Origin: Pseudoalteromonas piscicida
Lineage (GTDB): Bacteria > Pseudomonadota > Gammaproteobacteria > Enterobacterales > Alteromonadaceae
DNA length: 64,000 bases
Direction of reading: 5' to 3'
Assembly: GCF_000238315.3 (NCBI RefSeq)
Contig: NZ_CP011924.1
Span: 2,671,501-2,735,500, forward strand
This document shows positions 59,523-64,000 of the stretch, piece after piece. The notes below the pieces were generated by a model, which was given only the letters and a program-made list of their open reading frames with translations, did no database searches and was not told where the DNA came from. The position numbers were made by a program, and so were the translations under genes. How positions within the stretch are numbered: the stretch's first letter is position 1; every line of letters begins with the position of its first letter.

Positions 59523-60362
59523 TTACGCTCTAAGTAGTTGTTCAAGAATAGGAATATGTGCCAATCCTATTTGTTCACAGGCACTGAAAAATTGCGCTCT
59601 TTCCTCTTCGAGTGTACTTTTTAGGTTACTCAGGAAATGAAACAAGGCATTGTGAGCCGGAACGTTTTTGACACTTTCCCACCAAATTTTTCCGTAGCCT
59701 TCCAAGGGGCGGATACCACTACTGGCGACAACAAAGAAAAGGTAGTTAAGCGGCCCAAGAAGATCATACGACGAAGTATCGAGTTGCCAGTTGGGCCGCC
59801 TCATGAGGCTCGCAAGATCTGATGTCTGCCGATCATTTGGGTGGGCACTACCGGGATTGGCAAGATCCCGTATTGCTCTTCGTTGATTATCCTTGGCAAT
59901 CAGGTCACCTATCAACCAAGTAAAATCTTCTGGCGGTGTCTGATAGGCGTAGTACCGGCAAGTCAGCCCAATAACATCACAAATGTGTTCATTAATACCC
60001 TGATGCTCCAGACCTTGTCTGAGCATACTGTCTTTCTCAAGCACTATATGGGTAAGTTCATGCACAATGACATCAATAGCAAATGCCATGTTATTTAAGC
60101 TGGTGTCACCTGAGCCAAGCACCAGGTAAGGCTTATCCCACATGGCAACATTGCTGAAAATGTCATAGTTAACTAAACATTTGACATCAACGTCCGTTGT
60201 ATCGACATTCAATTCGGATTCGAAAAATGCCTCACCGTATTCAAGGCTCTCGTAAGCAAAGTTGACTTCGGCTGCTTGTGCCTTCGGCCAGCCTTTTTTG
60301 CGCCTCAATACCGCATCGCTGTATTGAGAGCTTTGATAAAGGTTGTAAATATTAATATCCAA
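59523..60362 (-). CDS. Thermolysin-like (M4) protein without signal peptide
   Basis: The 279 residues align end to end with an M4 catalytic domain. MWDKPYLVLGSGDTSLNN and IDVIVHELTHIV (zinc motif at residues 101-105) are followed by INEHICDVIG, where Glu125 lies exactly 20 residues after the second zinc His and Asp129 four further on, as in thermolysin. WLIGDLI also fits. There is no signal or propeptide. The segment where thermolysin has its catalytic His (NSGI region) reads SSYDLLGPLNYLFF with no His, so activity may be changed or lost. It sits between a lipoprotein gene and a small membrane-protein gene. Confidence 0.75.
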   Translation of the reverse strand: MDINIYNLYQSSQYSDAVLRRKKGWPKAQAAEVNFAYESLEYGEAFFESELNVDTTDVDVKCLVNYDIFSNVAMWDKPYLVLGSGDTSLNNMAFAIDVIVHELTHIVLEKDSMLRQGLEHQGINEHICDVIGLTCRYYAYQTPPEDFTWLIGDLIAKDNQRRAIRDLANPGSAHPNDRQTSDLASLMRRPNWQLDTSSYDLLGPLNYLFFVVASSGIRPLEGYGKIWWESVKNVPAHNALFHFLSNLKSTLEEERAQFFSACEQIGLAHIPILEQLLRA

Positions 60363-60373
60363 GCAGCTTTATC

Positions 60374-61960
60374 CTAAGGCAATAGCGCCAGGCGTCGCTG
60401 ATACTCCTCAACTTCAAGTTGGGCTTTACGCAAGTTTGCGTTTGCCGTGGCCAGTTCAGTGGCATCTTTGGCATTGCCAATTGCAATGGTTGCCAGCTCA
60501 ACTTGCTTTTCCGCTTCAAACAATTTTACCTTCAGATCGAACTTGGCTTGTGTATTAGTCTCTTTCTCTGTCGCTGCGGTCGCAGCAGCCGCAGCCTTGG
60601 TGGCAGGGTCATATTTACCTTTGAGATAATCTTTCAGTGGGTCTTTTGATGCGCCTAAAATAGTGCCAAGTGCTTTGAAAAACTTATTGCCTTCTTTGAC
60701 TTCTACGATTTCAGCAAAAAGCTCAAAATGGCCGCCGTATTTAGCGACTTCGCTTACTTTCTTTTTGACACGAGTTACTTTGTTTTCATGCTTTTCAAGA
60801 GAATCCATTTTGGGACCAATTGCCTTTAAGGCTGCAAAAGATTCGGCATTGCGTGTCGAAGTATCAGTAAGCTTGAGTAGTTTTTTCTCCGCTTCGCTTT
60901 CTTTGCCAGCCTGATTGACTACCAGCGAGTGTTTAAGGGTTTCTTCGGTTGAAAATTTAGCCTTTTTATAGGCGGTGTCATAGGTTACTATCGCGACATG
61001 AGATTCATCCTTCCAGGGGATATCCTGACACTTGATATTGGTGGCAAGATTCTTCAAATACGGATCGGTAACCTGATGGTTTTTTCGGACATCCGGATAC
61101 AGATTATAGTGATAAGCGTCGAGACACAGTTCACGCTGCAAAGCATTGACTTCCGAGATGGAGGATTTTAAGTCTTCAATCAATTGACTTCTTTCGGTTT
61201 CGACACCTGGTAGTTTCATCCAGGGCGTCACAGTACCTTTTAATGTATCACTGTCGTAAATGGTGCCCAGTTGCAGATCACTAAGTTCAATTAACGACGT
61301 CGCAAAGGTATCACTATCCCCGGTGCCACTCGGTTTTCTAAAATCTAGGGCGATGACCATATCCTTAACATTCCCGCTGTTTGAACCGTGCAGATGTTTG
61401 GTCTTGAGTAAAAATATAGGGCGCAATCTAAACATCTTGCCGTCTGCTGATTTTTCCACAAACATTTCCATGAAAAATGCAGGTTCTGCGGTCAGACTAT
61501 AGGCACCAAACTCTGCACTATATAAAGCATATTGGTTGGAAAAAGTCGTTGCGTTGGGATCGTTGTTGGGAATGAATAATGCCATACATGAGGTGGCTGG
61601 GTTGGAATCATAGCCGTCTAAACCAGTTTTAACCCGGTAAAAGTGTTTGTCGGTGTAAGCTGATAAAGACTTGGTCTTGTCTTCCCCGGCTTTTTGTACT
61701 GCACCGACTAAACTATCTACAGCCTGCTCGATAGCGGCAGGAACAAACAAGCCGAGGAATTCGCTAATGCCTTGCTTATCGGTTTTGAATTTGCATTGGG
61801 CTGAAAATTCTACCCTAGCTGTTACTGCTTTGGGTGAAAACTTTGTTGAGGCATACTTACTTCCAGTGGGTAAACTGTTATTTTCTTGGGGAGTTGATTC
61901 GCATCCGCTCAGTGCAACAATGCATGACAAAGCCACAATATTTACCAGTTTCATACTCAT
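60374..61960 (-). CDS. Lipoprotein with C-terminal coiled coil, 528 aa
   Basis: Lipoprotein signal with lipobox LSGC (Cys20). The body shows no family I know; mature N-terminal and middle parts look globular, with several Cys. The C-terminal 100 or so residues are Ala/Glu/Lys-rich heptads (EKQVELATIAIGNAKDATE), predicted coiled coil. First gene of the three-gene module, 11 bases before the thermolysin-like gene. It may tether or present a partner at the envelope; this is inference. Confidence 0.7.
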   Translation of the reverse strand: MSMKLVNIVALSCIVALSGCESTPQENNSLPTGSKYASTKFSPKAVTARVEFSAQCKFKTDKQGISEFLGLFVPAAIEQAVDSLVGAVQKAGEDKTKSLSAYTDKHFYRVKTGLDGYDSNPATSCMALFIPNNDPNATTFSNQYALYSAEFGAYSLTAEPAFFMEMFVEKSADGKMFRLRPIFLLKTKHLHGSNSGNVKDMVIALDFRKPSGTGDSDTFATSLIELSDLQLGTIYDSDTLKGTVTPWMKLPGVETERSQLIEDLKSSISEVNALQRELCLDAYHYNLYPDVRKNHQVTDPYLKNLATNIKCQDIPWKDESHVAIVTYDTAYKKAKFSTEETLKHSLVVNQAGKESEAEKKLLKLTDTSTRNAESFAALKAIGPKMDSLEKHENKVTRVKKKVSEVAKYGGHFELFAEIVEVKEGNKFFKALGTILGASKDPLKDYLKGKYDPATKAAAAATAATEKETNTQAKFDLKVKLFEAEKQVELATIAIGNAKDATELATANANLRKAQLEVEEYQRRLALLP

Positions 61961-62000
61961 TCCTTTAACTTGGTCGCGTCTATTCGTTTATTTTAGCAGA

Positions 62001-62207
62001 TCATTGTGATAAGGCTTGGAGAGATCTCATCGTATGTGAGATATTTTGGTCGGCAGTCCAAATTTCTACTTCATGATTGTCACTTTTTCGCTCATATCTG
62101 CCTGTCAGGTCGAGTCTAAACTGCCAACAGAGTATGTCAGATCGGATATGTCTATCCGTCTCTTTGTTCCTTTGTAAACCTGTAGTGGCATAGTTAATTT
62201 GGCCACC
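62001..62207 (-). pseudogene. Open 68-codon fragment next to the IS
   Basis: On the minus strand, the DNA left of the IS reads without a stop for 68 codons, from GGQINYATTGLQ to SLQALSQ and TGA. It has no start of its own, as expected of a 3' gene fragment cut by the IS. It is in line with the codon boundary where the ATPase gene is cut on the other side. I do not recognise the sequence, and chance is possible. Confidence 0.3.
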
Positions 62208-62277
62208 TGTAACTCCCCCAAAAAATGAAACAGTTTATAAGTAGAATTTTCCATTAACTAAAATAGGAAAATTTACG

Positions 62278-62544
62278 ATGAGAAAAAGCAAGTTCACCGA
62301 AACCCAAATTGTCAGCATGATCAAAGAAGCTGAGTCAGGTATTCCTGTACCAGAAATCTGCCGCAAACATGGCATCGGCCAAAGTACATTTTACAAATGG
62401 CGTTCAAAATATGGCGGTATGGAAGCGTCTGATATTAAACGCCTCAAAGAGCTTGAAGAAGAAAACCGTAAGCTAAAAGATATGTTTGCAACGCTTAGCC
62501 TAAAGCACTCGATGCTTGAGGATATCATCGCAAAAAAGCTGTAA
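62278..62544 (+). CDS. IS3 family transposase OrfA
   Basis: HTH protein of 88 residues: RKSKFTETQIVSMIKEAE at the start, HGIGQSTFYKWRSKYGGME in the HTH, then a leucine-zipper region (LKELEEENRKLKDMF) used for multimerisation. An AAAAAAG run at 62532-62538 near its end allows -1 frameshifting into orfB. Confidence 0.93.
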   Translation: MRKSKFTETQIVSMIKEAESGIPVPEICRKHGIGQSTFYKWRSKYGGMEASDIKRLKELEEENRKLKDMFATLSLKHSMLEDIIAKKL

Positions 62545-62618
62545 AAACAAGTAGGCGCAGAGCTTGGGTAGAGCATTTAAGAGCTCAATTTAACGTCAGC
62601 GTCGCATTTGCTTGTGAA

Positions 62619-63356
62619 GTGGCAGGGCTAAGCCGCTCAGTTTTTTATTACAAACATAAACGGCCGTTAGATGATGAAGTTATCGACGCATTACTTGCGC
62701 TGGTAGAGCGCCATCCTAGGTGGGGGCTGCCTAAGCTATTCAAAAGGCTTCGCAATAAAGGTAAGCCGTGGAATAAAAAGCGTGTTGAACGCGTTTACAA
62801 CATGCTAAAACTAAACTTGAGACGTAAGGGAAAGCGCCGTGTTCCAACAAGAACACCTGAACCATTAAGTGCACCGACACAACATAATGAATCGTGGTCA
62901 ATGGACTTTATGAGTGACGCATTAATCTATGGACATCGTTTTAGAACACTGAATGTGCTGGATGATTTCAACCGACAAGCACTGGCGATTGAGGTCGATA
63001 CAAGCTTAACTTCTGAACGAGTTATTAGAACACTACAACAAATTATTGCTTGGCGAGGAAAACCAAAGCAGATTAGAGTGGATAATGGTCCAGAATTTAC
63101 TTCAACGGCACTCGAAGATTGGGCAATAAAAAATGACATCAAGTTGGAATTTATAGAGCCAGGCAGTCCTTACCAGAATGGTTTTGTGGAAAGGTTTAAC
63201 CGAAGTTATCGTGAAGAAGTGCTCGATTTATACTTGTTTGAGTCACTGCAAGAAGTACGTGAAATCACTGATGAGTGGTTAGATATTTATAATTATGAGC
63301 GACCACATGATTCACTTGGCGATATGACACCAATTGGCTATCTTGAGGCTGCATAA
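62619..63356 (+). CDS. IS3 family transposase OrfB (DDE integrase core)
   Basis: The frame is open from the orfA slip site (about 62534), so the natural product is the OrfAB fusion; the 245-residue part given starts at the first possible GTG. The rve integrase core has the acidic triad in SWSMDFMSD, RVDNGPEFTS and SPYQNGFVERFNRSYREEVL. It appears intact, so the element could be active. Confidence 0.92.
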   Translation: MAGLSRSVFYYKHKRPLDDEVIDALLALVERHPRWGLPKLFKRLRNKGKPWNKKRVERVYNMLKLNLRRKGKRRVPTRTPEPLSAPTQHNESWSMDFMSDALIYGHRFRTLNVLDDFNRQALAIEVDTSLTSERVIRTLQQIIAWRGKPKQIRVDNGPEFTSTALEDWAIKNDIKLEFIEPGSPYQNGFVERFNRSYREEVLDLYLFESLQEVREITDEWLDIYNYERPHDSLGDMTPIGYLEAA

Positions 63357-63360
63357 AATT

Positions 63361-63795
63361 CTACGAAATAGCTGTACTAAATTGGGTGGAGTTACAAAGT
63401 GGCTTCGCAAGGATGAGATCCATCATCTGCTTTCTGCGCCAAACTTTAACTACGGGTAGTTCTCTTTTCGACGACACACTAACTGAAGTTTTGGTCCCTA
63501 AAATAGTCGCTCGCCAACTAGACCCATCTGAAAGAGATAGATCTACAGCGACATCAGAGCTCTTTTTACCGACAAACGGCCAGAACTTGTGTCGGGCACT
63601 ACCTAAGCTGTTATCACCTAAGGAGCTGCAATCACCATTAGCTAAAAAATCAATAGCGTCGCATATGGACGTTTTACCGGTACCATTATGTCCAAAAATC
63701 AGAGTAAAAGTTTTTTCGAAATTGAGCGTTAGAGGATTGGAAACACCCCGCAAACCCGAAATAGTTAACTTTTTGAGATTAAGCTTCGAGGTCAT
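63361..63795 (-). pseudogene. AAA/SMC-like ATPase, N-terminal part, cut by the IS
   Basis: The first 133 residues are host sequence: SGLRGVSNPLTLNFEKTFTL and Walker A GHNGTGKTS at residues 35-43, as in RecF/SMC-like and ABC-type ATPases of defence systems. The next 11 codons come from the IS end before a stop, so signature and Walker B motifs are lost. The gene overlaps the 62-residue ORF upstream by 17 bases. Its remaining part was not found in the left flank with certainty. Confidence 0.8.
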
Positions 63796-63967
63796 GATCT
63801 TCTCCCTCCTTGAAATGTGTATTTTCCAAGGCTGTAAGCCAGTCTTCCTCTTTAACCTTTCCAGATAAGACTAGCTTCTTTACAGATTTTACCTCAGCAG
63901 TACTGAGTAACTCCTCAGTCTCGACGGCTTTCATAATTAGCCCTAATAAAACTTCAGAATTACTCAT
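63779..63967 (-). CDS. Small partner of truncated ATPase, 62 aa
   Basis: Acidic helical protein (MSNSEVLLGLIMKAVETEELLSTAEVKS) encoded directly upstream of the ATPase gene and overlapping it by 17 bases, so the two are co-translated. Small proteins in this position occur with ABC-type ATPases of defence systems, for example ABC three-component systems, but I cannot assign this one. The window ends before any further partner upstream can be seen. Confidence 0.55.
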   Translation of the reverse strand: MSNSEVLLGLIMKAVETEELLSTAEVKSVKKLVLSGKVKEEDWLTALENTHFKEGEDHDLEA

Positions 63968-64000
63968 TCAATCAAGTCCTTTTATATTGTTGAAATAAAT

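Larger units (their letters stand above)
62208..63396 (+). mobile_element. IS3 family element (IS407-like), 1189 bp
   Basis: Ends are imperfect inverted repeats beginning TGTAACTCC (left TGTAACTCCCCCAAAA, right read inward TGTAACTCCACCCAA). Inside are orfA and orfB with an A6G slip site between. Sequence of orfA resembles the IS407 group. No target duplication is visible (flanks CACC and AAGT), suggesting recombination or deletion after insertion. The insertion cuts the ATPase gene at 63361-63795. Confidence 0.9.

Overview
The window looks like a chromosomal segment of a marine gammaproteobacterium, most likely Pseudoalteromonas or a close relative in the Alteromonadales. This rests on the ArgH fused to an N-acetyltransferase in a divergent argE/argCBFGH(A) cluster, on the coaD-Wzi pair, on the gmk-rpoZ-spoT and trmH-recG blocks, and on moderate GC with dense coding. 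I recognised families from protein motifs alone; no database was searched.

Layout. 1-6 kb: two unknown genes, an RND efflux pair and msrA. 6-11.1 kb: a vitamin B12 receptor gene (btuB) under a cobalamin riboswitch, framed by two inverted 263-bp MITE-like elements; an exact 1148-bp tandem duplication has produced a second riboswitch and a truncated btuB. 11-17.6 kb: yajQ, a VanZ-like gene, a PanE-like reductase, thiI, a TetR regulator, coaD and wzi. 17.5-18.8 kb: an AT-rich islet of two paralogous membrane proteins and a 52-residue peptide. 19-26 kb: arginine biosynthesis with an ARG box between argC and argE. 26-38 kb: an unknown beta-rich protein, a zinc metalloprotease, fbp, a sulfurtransferase, a TagD-like enzyme, a four-gene operon (cupredoxin, GGDEF/EAL, DUF3034, truncated globin), and purC. 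38-40.7 kb: an FtsX-type ABC transporter with a His-rich repeat plus a DUF3299 protein. 40.7-43 kb: a small-peptide locus (HTH regulator, two GG-motif peptides, a membrane protein and a frameshifted Cys-rich RiPP-precursor-like gene). 43-52.5 kb: heme oxygenase, ridA, spoT, rpoZ, gmk, a 73-bp repeat array, asnA/asnC, trmH and recG. 52.8-58.6 kb: a hydrolase and a TetR-controlled RND pump behind a perfect 37-bp palindrome. 58.6-64 kb: an accessory segment with a three-gene module (lipoprotein, thermolysin-like protein without signal peptide, small membrane protein), an IS3/IS407-type element, and an AAA ATPase gene cut off by that element.

How it fits together. Most of the window is housekeeping: arginine, purine, CoA, tRNA modification, the stringent response and asparagine. 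The accessory parts are the B12 locus, the two peptide loci and the right-hand island. The best candidates for an undescribed system are the small-peptide/membrane-protein loci at 17.5-18.8 kb and 41.2-43.0 kb, followed by the lipoprotein/thermolysin-like/membrane module at 59.1-62.0 kb. Their functions are not known to me and none is asserted.
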